Positions 12,801 to 27,800 of a DNA stretch of 64,000 bases are shown here, piece by piece. The notes beneath the pieces are model-generated. The model was not told the origin of the DNA. It was given only the letters and a program-made list of their open reading frames with translations, and ran no database searches. Source of the stretch: Omphiscola glabra (taxonomy: Eukaryota; Mollusca; Gastropoda; Lymnaeidae); the NCBI GenBank assembly GCA_964017045.1, contig OZ024802.1, positions 30,280,793-30,344,792 on the forward strand, read 5' to 3'. The translations under genes were made by a program, and so were the position numbers. Every line of letters starts with the position of its first letter. Position 1 is the first letter of the stretch.

Positions 12801-15800
12801 AAAAAATATATATTTTTACCATTTATATTAATTTCGAGTATAAGACACACCTGAATTTCAGAGGAAATTTTTCTACAAAAAAAGTGCGCCTTATAGTCAG
12901 TAAAATAGGGTAAGACAAAATGGCCACTAACCTGTTCAAGCTCCTCATTTTGTCTGCGTTGTTCCAAGACTTTCTCCACCTCGGCATCCACCCATTTCCT
13001 CTGCTCCTCAATTTTATCTTGTTCTTCACTGTAAACAACAGTCAGATATATTGAGCCGATTTCATTCACCAAAATTAAACGCACAGTGGCTTATCAGTTA
13101 AAAATTACAAGAGTTGTGCACAATAACTATATTTGTTCACAAACCCAAGAAGCATTATTTGCGGGCAGCAACTGACCTCGTGATTGGAGGAAGGACGCCT
13201 GACGCAGACCTGAGACGTCTTTTGGCAGACAGGAGCTCTTCAGTTTTTCTCTTCAACACTTTCTGCGTCTGCTCATCCCTGATCTCAAGGTCCTTAACTC
13301 TCTGCACCTCCCGCTGCATTTCTTTCTGTTGGCAAAATAATAATGAGCCAAATATTTATATAAATAAGGCATGTCACAATTAAATTTTTATTAAAACTAA
13401 TGAAACAAAGAGTTTTGTAAATAAATTAAGTCACTTAATATTTTTTTTATTTATCAGTATTTAAGTAACCTTCGATTTTATATAAATAATGACACCTAAT
13501 AGAAATAAGTTACACATATAATGTTTTTTCTAAAAATACTTATGACACCAATTATCTATATCCGTGCTATCCAACATGCGGTCCAGCTAACTTATTTTAA
13601 ATGTGCCACCAGAGCTTGATGGGCCACCAGAACTTGATGGGCCACCAGAGCTTGATGGGCCACCAGAACTTGAGCAATTTCTTATTATGTGTGTAAAAAA
13701 ATAAAACATGTAACGTGGAAAAAAATTTCTAACGACATTCATAAATACAGAATTGTTGGGAAAATGCTCACCTCCAGCCTTGCCTTCTGATCAACCTCCT
13801 CTTTCAGCTTTTTTTGCAGAGTTTCTTGCTGTTGTTTCATCCTGTCTATGGCCAACTCCAAGTCCTGAATTCTATAAAAAAAAACATCACCAAAAATAAC
13901 CAGTTAAGATAATATTTTAGGGTTATAACAGATTACAAAATTTAAAAAAAAAAAAAGTCATTTTAAGTAATGAAAACAAAAATAATCTGAAGGAAAAGAA
14001 AAAAAAAATCTGTGCTGAAAGTGACTTTGGTTTACTTCTTCTCATGCTGGTGGGCAAAGCTGGCAACTTTCTCTGTTTCTTTTTGTTTTTTCTGTAGGGC
14101 TGCAACTTTGGCTTTTGCTTCCTCAATCTTTTTTTTGTAGTCACTGAGGAAAGAATTGAATTAAAAAACAGTATGTAATTCATGTAATTCAATTGTAAGA
14201 CTAGAGCTGACATATTGATTGACTAGGAGATGAGAAAGACTTGTGATGAAATCAAAATATTGAAAATTAAATTAAAAAAAATTTATTTTGAAAAAAATAA
14301 AAGTTTTAAATTTAAATTTGAAATAAAAAATTAACTTAAATTTTTTGAAGAAGAGAGGGGAAATTTTACGTAGAACATTAGCATTTCTGTAAGTAACTGA
14401 TATTTATAGAGTATAGTTGTACACATTACAAGTCGCCAGTAGAGAAATTAATTTGAAAAATGAAGATTTTGAAATAGTTATACATAAAACACAATTTTAC
14501 ATTTCTAATTTCTGTATGTTGGAGATTTCCGACTTGTCTTTAGTCTCCAGGGATTGCAGGGCCTTTTGAACTTCCGTCAAATCCTTCTTGGCAGCTTCTT
14601 TTTCCTACACATAGTAAGTGGGTTTATGCCAAAATACATTGCTCATATCAGTTGAAATTAATTAGGCTCAAGGAAAATGTTTTGCCGTTGACAATCTCAA
14701 ACTGAGACTAAAGTAAAGCTGCTCAAAATGGAGCTAGACAAACAAAGCTTATGTTGGAGCTAGACAAAGTCTAATGTTGGAGCTAGACAAACATAATCTA
14801 ATGTTGGAGCTAGACAAACATAGTTTAATGTTGGAGCTAGACAAATATAGTCTAATGTTGGAGCTAGACAAACATAGTCTAATTTTGGAGCTAGACAAAC
14901 ATAGTCTAATGTTGGGGCTAGACAAAAATAGTCTAATGTTGGAGCTAGACAAAAATAGTTTAATGTTGGAGCTATACAAACATAGTCTAAGGTTGGAGCT
15001 AGACAAACATAGTCTAATGTTGGAGCTAGACAAACAAAGTCTAATGTTGGAGCTAGACAAACATAGTCTGAGACAAACAAAGTCTAATGTTGGAGCTAGA
15101 CAAACATAGTCTAATGTTGGAGCTAGACAAACATAGTCTACAGTTGGAGCTAGACAAACATAGTCTATGTTGGAGCTAGACAAACATAGTCTATGTTGGA
15201 GCTAGACAAAAAAAGTCTAATGTTGGAGCTAGACAAACATAGTCTAATGTTGGAGCTAGACAAAGTCTAATGTTGGAGCTAGACAAAGTCTAATGTTGGA
15301 GCTAGACAAACATAGTCTAATGTTGGAGCTAGACAAACATAGTCTAATGTTGGAGCTAGATAAAGTCTAATGTTGGAGCTAGATAAAGTCTAATGTTGGA
15401 GCTAGACAAACATAGTCTAATGTTGGAGCTAGATAAAGTCTAATGTTGGAGCTAGATAAAGTCTAATGTTGGAGCTAGACAAAGTCTAATGTTGGAGCTA
15501 GACAAACATAGTCTAATATTGGAGCTAGACAAACATAGTCTAATGTTGGAGCTAAACATAGTCTAATGTTGGAGCTAGACAAACAGTCTAATGTTGTAGC
15601 TAGACAAACATAGTCTAATGTTGGAGCTAGACAAACAAAGTCTAATGTTGGAGCTAGACAAACATAGTCTAATGCTGAGCTAGGCAAACATAGTTTAATA
15701 TAGCAACTTTCAAAATCTGCTTATTTTTGTACCTTTTCCAGCCCTTTGATTTTCTCTGCATACTGTTTGTTCATCAACTCTGCATCTTTCTCTGACCTGA

Positions 15801-18800
15801 CCAGTTCTCTGATCAGCTGTTCTTTCATTCTTAAAAGTTGAAAAGAACAAAAAGACACAAACTTAAAAAAAAAATTTCTTCTAACTTCTCTCATGATTTT
15901 TATGGCCTGATCGAACAGATGTTACAGAGTCTGACCAAAGAAATTTAATCCAAGCTTTCCTTAATCTTTATCTTGATATTGTGTTCCGAAATTCAGGCTT
16001 CCATTTCATTCAAATGAAACATGAGATAATAAATGGAGGCAGATTTGTTAGGGAGTGCACACTTTGCTGTTTATGTATTTAAGATAATTGATGGACTGCA
16101 TTCAAGTTGTGTAAATGAAATAGTAGAACAAGGTCTGTTAAAGCTTGAATTAATAGACAGGACAAAAAGATTTGAACGCCTCGGCTCAGAGCCTACTTCA
16201 GCAAACAAAACAAATAGAAGTAAGACAAGTAAAAAAAGCATGCAAAAATACTTTAAGAGGTTTCTGGAAACAACATAGGAGACCTCTGAAGTTTTTTACT
16301 GTGCTCTGTTGCTTGTCTTACTCTTATTCATATTGTTTGCTGAAGAATGCTCTAGGTCAGTGGTTCTCAACCTTCCTAATGCCACAACCCCATTAATACA
16401 GTTTCCTCATGCTGTGGCGACCCCCAACCACAAAATTATTTTCATAGCTACTTCATAATTGTAGAGTATGTATTTTCCGATGGTCTTAGGTGACCCCTGG
16501 GAAAGGTCGTGCGACCCACAGGTTGAGAACCGCAGCTCTTAGCCGAAACGTCCAAATCTTGTTGTAATGTCTATCAATTCAAGCTTAACCTACCTTGTTC
16601 TACTACTTCGTTTATTTATTTAACTAACTAACTAGAAGAGTTTTGGACTGCGCTAAAGCTTTCAAGTAGATTAATGAGTCACAAAAAAATGTGTGTCATT
16701 AAAACAATATTATATAAGACAGAATAGAAATGAAAATATTTCAGCAAGTGCCTTCATTAGTACAACAACAAAAAATTCATATCAGTATAAATTAAATTTA
16801 CATAAGATATATTATATTGTATATGTTCATCCTGCCTAAATATGAATATTGTTTGTGTCTCATTAATTAATTTATTTAACTTTGCGTCCTCATGCAAGAC
16901 GTACAAGCGACATGGTTGATTATTTCCTGTAACACTATCAAAATGGTACCGAACTTGCTGGTGGCAGAATTTACAAAAATTAATCAACTGAATTAACTGT
17001 AAAACAATTATTATTATTTACAGAATGTAGAAACACCCAAAAGAACCCATTAAAAAATAAATAAAAACGCTTTAAAAGAAATTGCCCCCTCCCCCCACCC
17101 CCCCTCCCACAAAAAAAATGTGATCTCCAAAACCCTAACTCAAGCCGACCTAATATTGATGGACAGATCCCTGATCTTCTGATGTGCCTCCAGAGCCTTC
17201 AACTGGGACTGTTTGATAAGTTTCCTGTGAATCTCAGCACTGGACTGGACGTCCATGTTGATGAGGCGTCCACTCTCGTTGCTAGATCGGCTTATGTCAG
17301 AGCGTTTTTCAACAAGGTGGGTGCTGGCCCTGGTAATTTCACAATTTCCTGATGGGGGAAAAAAAAGTTTCTAAACCAAACAGGGTAAATTCCTTGTTTT
17401 CTCAGGGTTGGAGAGTTACACATTTTTTTTTTAAATAGAAAAAAAATCAAAATTCATCAAATCTCTTGAGATTTCCATGTTAAATCTGAATATTTCCTTT
17501 TCTGTTGCCTCAAAGATAAATATAAAAAAAATTAAGATTTAATATTAATAAATATTTATTTTTGATTCATAATAGTTATATCACAATCACGAGAAATTGT
17601 TAAAAAAAAAGAGTTCTAAAAAAAGTAAAAAATGACAACAATGTAATAAGACAAAGGTCATAACACAAATGTCATAAGTCATCTAACGTCTTATTGGTGA
17701 TAATATTTCCATTTCTGGTCAGCTATCGCTATCCTACTTGTGACATACCATTCCTGCTGGTCATTGTTGGAAAGTTTCCTCTGTTTTGTGACCTATTGAC
17801 CTCATGGTCTTGGCCAGGTCTCTTAACATTGAATGTGTCGCGTCTTTGGATTTGAGAACCTGTCCTGTGAAACAAACATCATGCTTCATTGAGCCTGCCA
17901 TCTAATGCATGTGTGTGTATATGTATTAAAAAAAAACCCCATCTTCGTCAGGGACTCCCAAAAGAATGGTGTAACAGGACACATATACCACGGCAGGGAA
18001 TCACATTTGGTGATAAAATTACTCTAGTATGGTATGACAGTATGGTATGACAGAATTATCTCATTTTAGACTGTATAACAGTATATACAGATATTAAATG
18101 ATGACACTAATTTCCACACAAATTTAATAACTGAATTCTATATAAAATGACTTAGTATGGTATGACAGAACTATCTCTTGTTGATTGTATAACAGCGTAT
18201 ACAGATTTACATAAAATACTTAAACTAATTTCCACTAAGAGGAATTAACAGTTAAATTCTATATAAGAGGAGGCAACAAATAAAAACAAACTTCATTTTT
18301 CCCAGATTCCTTCCCTCATCCTCCTCCAGATCCTCATCGTCACTGAACGTCTGGTGCAGGACTTCATCGGAGTCCTCCAGCCTGCTAATCAGCAACTGAC
18401 TCCGAGCTCTGAAACTCTGCATGACTCGTTCTAGTGTGAAGAGGGCCGGGCTGGTTTTGATCAGCCGAGAGGGCGGCCGTAGAAGATTAGCCTAGTTTGG
18501 AAAGGGGGGGGGGTATAAAATAATTTTTTAAAAATTAATTGTTTAATCATGAATATTAATAGGTACAAGAACATGTTAAATTTAATTTTTTTATTTCATT
18601 TTATTATTAAACTTTGTTTTACAGAGTAACTGGCAAACGGTTGTAGAATTATCATCGCAAATCTACAATGACAGGGTCATATGTTGAATCACTTTTACCT
18701 CATCTCTGTTTGTGTGCATGCGCGCGGGGACAGATTTGGGCCGTCTGCCGGTGTAGGTCGGCAGTGATGGCAGGGATGATGTTTCATCAATGCTGGTGGC

Positions 18801-21800
18801 TGGTATTGCAGGCATCTGTTTTGACACATGCAACATGTTAATACCATAAACTAAAAATGTGGTGCAATGATATCAGATACAGTAATGTTAATAAAAAATA
18901 AATTCAAATACTTGATTAAAAAAAAAAAAGAAGAAGAAATCAAGCTATGGCAATAACTATTTCTGTCTATTTATTCAATGGGTGCGGTTGTCCTGCTCCT
19001 TTATAGTACAATGAAGGACTCCGTGACATGACCCGCAAATTTCAGACTTTACAGAAAAAAAGAAATTGAATGAATCCAGAAACCTTCAGCTGTGCCTCGA
19101 GCACGTCAATTCTGATCTGTTGTGCTATGAGCTGTTCAGATTGCCGCTGGCACAACAGGGTCAACTCTTCCAGCTGGCTCTCCAAATAATTTGTGGATTT
19201 TTCCTAAATTTCACAAGCACGCATCAAAGCAGAAATTTGAAAAAATTGAAGTTACAAAAAAATAATGGCACAGAATATAACAAATTTAAATGTTTTTTAA
19301 ACTTCAAGAAATCCATAACTTTAAAAAATTGAATAAATAATTCAATAGACTTTTTTAAAACTTAAATGTTAAGTAAGAACAGCTAGGAACAGTATCAATT
19401 TATAACAATGAACTTTGAAAAAAACTCAAAACAAGGAATTGATTATTAATTAGAAAGAACATTTGTGGGTAAAAGAACTGCAACTATCCTTTACCATTTC
19501 CTGTATCGTTTCATTCAAGTAGTTGACCTCCCTTGTCTTGTCTGCAAAGATGGTTTCATCACTCTCAAGATGTGATCGACACTGAGAAAAAGGGGGAAAG
19601 AATTATCTGATCGACGCTGAGAAAAACGGGGAAAGCGTTAAGAGTCTGTGACACGAATAAGGGAGATAAATAAACTACAGTTTCTGCCCCTCGTCTATGA
19701 AATCTTTTTTTTGCTATGCCTAGTTACTTTCCCTAGTCATTCGGACATTATGCTTGTCACACTTCCTGCCCCTGGTGTACCACACTGACCTTTTGTAGTT
19801 CCTGCTGAAGACTTCGAATCGTTTCGTTCTGCATCTCCTCCTGACTCAGCCTCATGGGGACTTTGTTTTTAATCTGTGAAAATGCATCAACCCCAAATTT
19901 AAAAGTAGTCACCTTGGGTTCTAACATTTCATAGAAATCATATTAAGAACATCTGATAAGAAACTATTTCTTACTTCTAGTGTTACTTCTAGCACACCCT
20001 CAACAGTTTCATACAATTTTTAAAAAAATCTCAATCTATATACTATATGAAACTATATTAAAATGTAACAAACTATTAAATATGATAGGTCAACTATAAA
20101 AAACATAATAAAAATGGAATAACACTGCATAAAACTAGTTGCATCATCATCATCATCATCATGTCCCTTAGTCGTTGGACCGTTGGGGCGCCACAGATGA
20201 CATGAAAACTATCCTCCTCCATTCCTCTCTGTCTTCTGCACTGCGTACAGCATTGCCTAGTTTTAATCCCATCCACTCTTTGATGTTATCTTCCCATCTT
20301 TTTCTTTGTCTTCCTCTTCTTCTCCCTCCTTTAGTTGTGCCTTGCATGATTTCTTTGGCGAGCCCTTGTTTCCTTGTTACGTGGCCAAACCATTCAAGTT
20401 TTCGCTTTTTTACCAACACCAGGAAATCATCGTACTGCCCAATTGCTTGACGAATCCTTTCTTTCACTTGTTCATTGGTGATGTGGTCTCTATAGCAGAT
20501 GCCAAGAATGCTTCTGAAACATCTCATCTCCATCGCCTTTATTTTCCTTTCGAGTTCTGCTGTTAATGTCCAGGACTCACAGGCATATAAGAAAATGGAG
20601 AGGACTAGTGAGCGCATCAGCCTGATTTTGGTGCTGGGGCTATGTTGCAGCTTTGTACTAAATGGACGTAGGCTATATTATTGCTTTATAAAACTATATG
20701 TCATTATAAGAAACAAAGATGAATCTGTCCAGAACATTATGACCACATATGGAGCTGTATGAGACTATGAGTCTATACTATACAAAAAGAAACCACATAC
20801 AACTATTTCTAAAAAAACCTCTTCTAAAAGTTCCATCCAATCTTTCAACCTCAGGTTCTGACTCTTCGAGACGATGTCCCTCTCTTGTATGTCCAGGATG
20901 TGTTTGTAAGCCTCCTCCGCTATCATCCTGTAATTGGCGCACTCGGTCTGTAGCCTGCGGGGACAGAAAAAAACAACATCCATTATACAGTGGCTTTAAC
21001 ATGTGGCTGTATCCTGCAGCTTTGTCCTCTGGCTGTTACCTATAGCAGTAACATATGGCTGCAACATTTAACACGTGGCTGTATCCTGCAGCTTTGTCCT
21101 CTGGCTGTTACCTATAGCAGTAACCTATGGCTGCAACATTTAACCTATGGCTGTGACCTGCAGTAGTAACCTATGGCTGTGACCTGTAGCAGTAACTTAT
21201 GGACGTAACCTGTTGCTGTTACCTATGGCTGTCACAACCTATGGTTTTCCTAACCAATGGTTGTCATAACCTATGGTTGTCATAACATATTATTATGGTT
21301 GTCATAACCAATGGTTGTCTAACCTATTGTCATAACCTATGGTTGTCACAACCTATGGTTGTCATAACTTATGGTTGTCATAACCAATGGCTTTAAACTT
21401 AAACTGTTCTCTATGGCTGTGACCTGTAGCAGTAACTTATGGAAGTAACCTGTTGCTGTTACCTATGGCTGTCACCTCCGGCTGTAAACTTAAGTCATAA
21501 CCTATGGCTTTAAACTTAAACTGTTCTCTATGGCTGTGGCCTTTGGCTGAAACCGAACACTGTCATATATGCTAGTTGCCTATAAATAACTATGATGGTA
21601 ACATAAAAAGTTTTCCTTCAAATTTCTTCTGTGTGCTATTTTCTTTTTCTGTTGTTACCTTCAAAGTTAAAATATTCAGGGGGTCAAAGATTAATGCACG
21701 AACGTCTGACCTGCTTATCTTATCCTCCAGCTCCTTGGTGCGGCCAGCATCTGTCTGGCCGTCCACCTCAGGGTACAAACTCATGGTTGTCCTTTGTCTT

Positions 21801-24800
21801 GCAAGCTCCTCCCTCAGGGCCTGGTAATCATAGAAATTATTTCTTTTATGAAAAGCTGCTTGGACAAGCAGAAGTGTGATGGAAACAACACAAGGAATAT
21901 CAAACTACAATGCTTGCTCTAAATCACGGGTCATGGGTGTGCAGAGGGAAAATGGGATGCAAAGTTTTTTAAAATATATTTAAATTACTTTTTAACAAAA
22001 GGAATAAGGATAGATAAATAAACTACAGTTTCTGCCCCTAGTCTATGAAATCTTTTTTTCTTTTTGGGTGTTTTTTTTGTTGCTACACACAGTTACTTCC
22101 CCTAGTCATTAGGACATCATGCTCGTCACACTTACTGCCCTTGGTGTACCAAACTGACCTTCAGGAGTTCCTGCTGAAGATTTTAAAGTGTTTCGTTCTG
22201 CAGCTCCTCCTGACTCAACCCCATGGGGACTTTATTTTTAATCTCAAGTTTAAAAGGGGAAAAGAAAAAAGTTTGGGAGGAGGATGTGTATCCTTGCACC
22301 CTCCTCGGGATACTCATTATAAAACATATGTAGTACATTTTTACCTTAATCTCACACTGCATTTCTTCAAAGCGAATAGACTGCATGTCTCTATTGATAA
22401 TGGGTTTGTTTCTTATATTCTTGGCCTGGAGATTAAACATAAAAAAAAAAGACTGTTGGTTCATTGAAACACTTGGAAGTTTGGAGGTAGATGAGGATTG
22501 TTGATTCATTGAAACACTTGGAAGTTTGGAGGTAGATGAGGATTGTTGATTCATTGAAACACTTGGAAGTTTGGAGGTAGATGAGGATTGTTGATTCATT
22601 GAAACACTTGGAAGTTTGGAGGAAGATGAGGATTGTTGATTCATTGAAACACTTGGAAGTTTGGAGGTAGATGAGGATTGTTGATTCATTGAAACACTTG
22701 GAAGTTTGGAGGTAGATGAGGATTGTTGATTCATTGAAACACTTGGAAGTTTGGAGGTAGATGAGGATTGTTGATTCATTGAAACACTTGGAAGTTTGGA
22801 GGTAGATGAGGATTGTTGATTCATTGAAACACTTGGAAGTTTGGAGGTAGATGAGGATTGTTGGATTGGCTGTCAAGGGTGTAACATTAAAAGACTGGTT
22901 GGTTCATTGAAACACTCGGAAGTTTGGAGGTAGATGAGGATTGTTGGGTTGGCTGTCAAGGGTGTAACATTAAAAGACTGGTTGATTCATTGAAACACTT
23001 GGAAGTTTGGAGGTAGATGAGGGTTGTTGGGTTGGCTTACTTGGGTGTAACATTAAAAGACTGGTTGGTTCATTGAAACACTTGGAAGTTTGGCGGTAGA
23101 TGAGGATTGTTGGATTGGCTGTCAATGGTGTAACATTAAAAGACTGGTTGGTTCATTGAAACACTTGGAAGTTTAGAGGTAGATGAGGATTGTTGGGTTG
23201 GCCATCAAGGGTGTAACATTAAAAGACTGGTTGGTTCATTGAAACACTTGGAAGTTTGGAGGTAGATGAGGGTTGTTGGGTTGGCTGACTTGGGGTGTAA
23301 CATTATTTCAGAGAAACTGTTTTTTTGGTTGTTGTTTTTTTTCAGGGTATAGTGGTATATAGCTGCATTATGACCAGTAAGAAAAGAAATTTTATGATTT
23401 AATGACTCATCCTTTGTTATGCAACACATTTCAACTACTTAGTGAAATTCTTTGGCAAAACATCTCAGTCTTTTGAAAAATTTCAACTGTTTTGGGTGAG
23501 AAAAAGCCTAGAAGAAATTTATTTTTATTTCGTTTTATATTCGATAGTTGGATCATTTGAATGTTTACAATTTTTGTCTTAATTACATTTCAATTTGTAT
23601 GTTAAATGTCTAAAATTCTTTTTGTAATGATTTTTATCCTCTTTTTATAAACTTGAAATGTTGTGACGTACCTGTGAAACTCTGGTGTGTCATGACACAC
23701 CAGGTAAGGACTGCAGTTGCATAAATTATGACCAATGACTGCAACATTTTTTTGCAGACAAAGTAAAAAAAATAATATGTCTGCTCATCTTGAACAGGGG
23801 TCACCAAACTTTTTTCACTGCAGGCCGGATGAACTGGCCGGATGACAGAAAAAATAACGAGCGCAGGCCGGATAATCATTCTGTACAATACTTACAAGCA
23901 AGTTCAAATACCGTGGGTGGGCCGGATCCGGCCCATGTGCTGTAGTTTGGTGACCCCTGACGTTGAAGAAAGGTTAATCCCTTGGCATCCATTTTTTGGT
24001 TTAGGGAAATGAAAAAGTTAAGTAGAAAGAAAAGAAAACAAATACACTTTTAAGAATAAGGTTGATGGGCGGATGGAAGCCAGTGAAATAATGCGTTACC
24101 CTGTTGGCATATTTCAGAGAGTTGAGAGATTCGTCAAAGCTGGACGAAGATGGACTCACGCAGCAGATCATCAAAGTTTTGGCATTACCACCAAGCGAGT
24201 CCTAAAGGAAGGAGGGAAAAAATTTATTGTTTAACAAAACCTCACATTACAAAATACATTGCAAGTACAAATGTTAAAATACAAGTAATTTGTTACCCAA
24301 ATGTCGCAAGTTATTTTTGTAACTTGTAATACATAATTATCAAGTTTACATTCAACTGACAGTAAATATTGTGTGGCAAAAATAAGTGGCTATTGTGGTA
24401 TGGCAAGAGTGAGTGGCTAGTGTGGTGTGGCAAGAGGTAGTGGCTATTGTGGTGTGGCAAGAGGTAGCAGCTATTGTGGTGTGGCAAGAGGTAGTGGCTA
24501 ATGTGGTAAAAGTAAGTGGCTATTGTGGTATGGCAAGAGGTAGCAGCTATTTTAGTGTGGCATGAGGTAGCAGCCATTGTGGTGTGGCAAGAGGTAGCTG
24601 CCATTGTGGTGTGGCAAGAGGTAGCCGCTATTGTGGTGTGGCAAGAGTGAGCTGCATAATGAGAAAACTGAACAAACTGGGGAAACAAGACTATTTAAAG
24701 ACTGGATACGACACGCCAATGTGATAGTAGTTGCAGTTCAAAAATGAACTCCTAACAGTTCTTGTTCAACAATACACTGCTTATTACATGCCAATGAGCT

Positions 24801-27800
24801 CCAAACATTACCTTCAGTAGTCTGGTGATCTTAGATTCCCTGTATGGAATGTGAGTTGACTTTTTCTTGACATCGCCCAGGGCACTTATCACATTGCCCA
24901 GTGACAGCAGACCAGAATTGATGTGAATAGATTCTAGGAGAAAAAAAATGAAAGATGGAATTAGATTTGAATTGGCAAGGTAATTTATGCTGGCAAGGTA
25001 ATATTTCCATACAAGGTAATATACGGTTGAAAGATTGAAGTGCTCTTCAAAAAAAAAAAAAAGTTTCAATTAGGCCATGGGCAATAACTCCAAAACAAAC
25101 AACATTAATTGTCCCATGAACTTTTAGCATGTAATTCTGTATCAAAGAAGAGACACGGTCAATGAAATATTCTGTGGTGGGAGGCCTAAGGTTTTCATGT
25201 CATTTGAAAAAACACCCATGCATGTATTTATAGATTACCTACTTAAGAAACACCCCATTATGTCCCTTGATCATTTTATTAGGGAACCACTGTTTAAGGA
25301 GATCCTCTTGACCACAACAATGCTTACATTTTTTAACACTAAGTTTACATTTTGTTTACATGTTAACCCTTATGTCCCCAAGTGAAATGTTTACCTTTAA
25401 ATCTGTCCCCAATGTTGCCTGTCTTGTGAGCTCTCTCTGACCCAGCCAGGTCAACAAAGTGGAACTTCCCACTCATGTAATGGCTGATATCTGGGGATTC
25501 ACGGAGATACAAATTGTAATTATCAATTTTTTATCACAATGAAAAAAAAATTGATTTAAAAAGTATAGGATGATTGGAAAGTGGGAAAAACTCAAATCTA
25601 ATTTTATTGTGTTATCACAACATAGATTACCCTCATTTTCTAATGTATTGTGTTGTCACAACATAAATTACCCTAATTTTCTTATGTATTGTTATATCAC
25701 AAAATAGATTACCCTAATTTTCTAATGGATTGTGTTGTCACAACATAGATAACCCTCATTTTCTAATGGATTGTGTTATCACAACATAGATTACCCTCAT
25801 TTTCTAATGTATTGTGTTATCACAACATAGATTACTCTAATTTTCTAATTTATTGTGTTGTCACAACATAAATTACCCTCATTTTCTAATGGATTGTGTT
25901 ATCACAACATAGATTACTCTAATTTTCTAATTTATTGTGTTATCACAACATAGATTACCCTCATTTTCTAATGTATCCAGACTGGTGTCACTAGGCTGCT
26001 TCAGTCTCTTCTCTTTCACTGGATCTGGCTCAGACCACTTTTGACCTTAATAAAAGAGAGGTTTGAAGTTACAATTAATGTATAGTAATATAGTCAAGTC
26101 TGTGCATTGGGCGTGTATAGACCTCAGCATGATCTGTAGTTATGTTTTGTTTATTAAAAATTAGAATTATAAAAAAAATAAGGGGGGGAAAAAAACCACT
26201 TAAATTTACACAACACATTTTTATAGAATACAAAACCCAAAAATATCAATGAAATAAAAAAAAATTGAATCTCTTGTCATTATTGTGACCACTGATGACT
26301 TACTATTATAATTTAGCTTTACAAAGATCTGCTTTTTTATGCATTATGTTTTTTTGTTATTAGCACTCGTGTACTTCCTTTTCTCACTTAATTAGTTACA
26401 TTATTATTATTTTTCAATCACCACAGAGCTGCATTAAGTTATAATATTTTAATGGGGTTCCCCCTGCTTGTTTTGGCTGGTCGGCTGACATGCTCATATT
26501 AATGTGACATAATTATTAAACATGTCCGTGATAAGTTTATCTCATTTAGATTTTAAAAACCGTTTAACATGGTGCACATAATTATGCTGTGACACTACCC
26601 ATCAACCCAAAAGCATAAATATGTGGGGGAAATACGAGTGTGAAGGGAATGGTAGGCTACCCACCAATGACAACTGTGAAGATTGAGTGTGAACGGCTGG
26701 ACTGCTCATTCATCTGTGTTGATCCAGTGTGTCGGGCCGCTGAGCCCGATTCTAGAAGGGACATAACTTCATCCAAGGTCTCACACTCCACCTCCCTTGC
26801 TCCTATTATCACTGCATTAATAAACGTGACATAGAGAATTAAATGACACAAAGATCATATGGCACAACGATCATATGGCACAAAGATCATATGGCACAAA
26901 GATCATAAACTCACCATTTCTGAGATTGTTATTTAAATCTCATTGAAAAAACAAAACAACAACAGCAATATTTAAATTCACATGTAATTAAAGTTATCAC
27001 AGTTATTTTAACAATTCATCTACTACCAACATGTAATTAAAGTTATTACAGTTATTTAACAATTCATCTATTACCAACATGTAGTTAAAGTTATCACAGT
27101 TACTAACAACATATCTATTACCAGTATTTCCTTTGCTGTCCTCACGAACATGAAGATCTTTTGAAGGTGTGTCAAGAGCTAAAAGGTCCCGTAACTCTTC
27201 CATATAGATCTCTATATAGGACACATGGATTGAAAAGGTTTTATTCTTGGTGCTCTGTTGAAAATATAAAAAATATATTTTAGTGTTTATGGATCAGAAA
27301 CTTCATGTTTTTTTTTTTTACATGTTCATGAATCTTGTATTTAATGAACTATTTTACAAGTTCATCAATCAAGAATTTTTTTTTAAATGCTCCAATACAA
27401 AGCTTTTACACACAAACAAATATATCAATATTTCTAACACACAAAGGAAAATAAACATTTTAAGATTTACATACCTCCATAATTTTGAACATGTGATGGA
27501 TAGCTCGTGGAATTGTGCCATACTCCTCTTCCGTCAGAGCAGTTATATCCCCTCCACCGATTGTGTATGTTTTTCCAGAACCCTGAGATAAAATAATGAA
27601 AGTGTTATTGTAATGAAATAATGATAGTGTTCTTTTGATGAAATAATGATAGTGTTCTTTTGATGAAATAATGATAGTGTTCTTTTGATGAAATAATGAT
27701 AGTGTTCTTTTGATGAAATAATGATAGTGTTCTTTTGATGAAATAATGATAGTGTTCTTTTGATGAAATAATGATAGTGTTCTTTTGATGAAATAATGAT

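Larger units (their letters stand above)
4912..21820 (-). other. KIF27: KIF27 coiled-coil exons 12-32
   Basis: Exons in transcript order: 21711-21820, 20819-20954, 19790-19873, 19495-19581, 19084-19203, 18699-18815, 18292-18491, 17749-17864, 17150-17348, 15733-15829, 14501-14604, 14036-14143, 13772-13871, 13177-13325, 12932-13028, 12178-12282, 11814-12028, 7149-7263, 6136-6273, 5277-5467, 4912-5018. The early part (about residues 556-700) is Ser/Arg/acidic and probably disordered. From [12 protein letters not shown] (about 765) onward the product is almost continuous heptad-like coiled coil. Segments such as [30 protein letters not shown] and [19 protein letters not shown] match my memory of human KIF27 closely. 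The long intron from 7264 to 11813 contains the antisense non-LTR element. The exon 32 donor is fixed at 'CAAG|gttagtg' because only that choice gives the phase needed by exon 33. Confidence 0.9.

Noticed and set aside
14735..15700. CRISPR array
   Set aside because: Regular short repeats, but head-to-tail with no unique spacers, in a eukaryotic intron. The same applies to the other arrays.
22183..22876. Open frames of 140-213 codons encoding [15 protein letters not shown] or [13 protein letters not shown] repeats
   Set aside because: Both are translations of the 45-bp minisatellite in a KIF27 intron. One merely runs on into the real exon 11 and the dead exon 14 copy.
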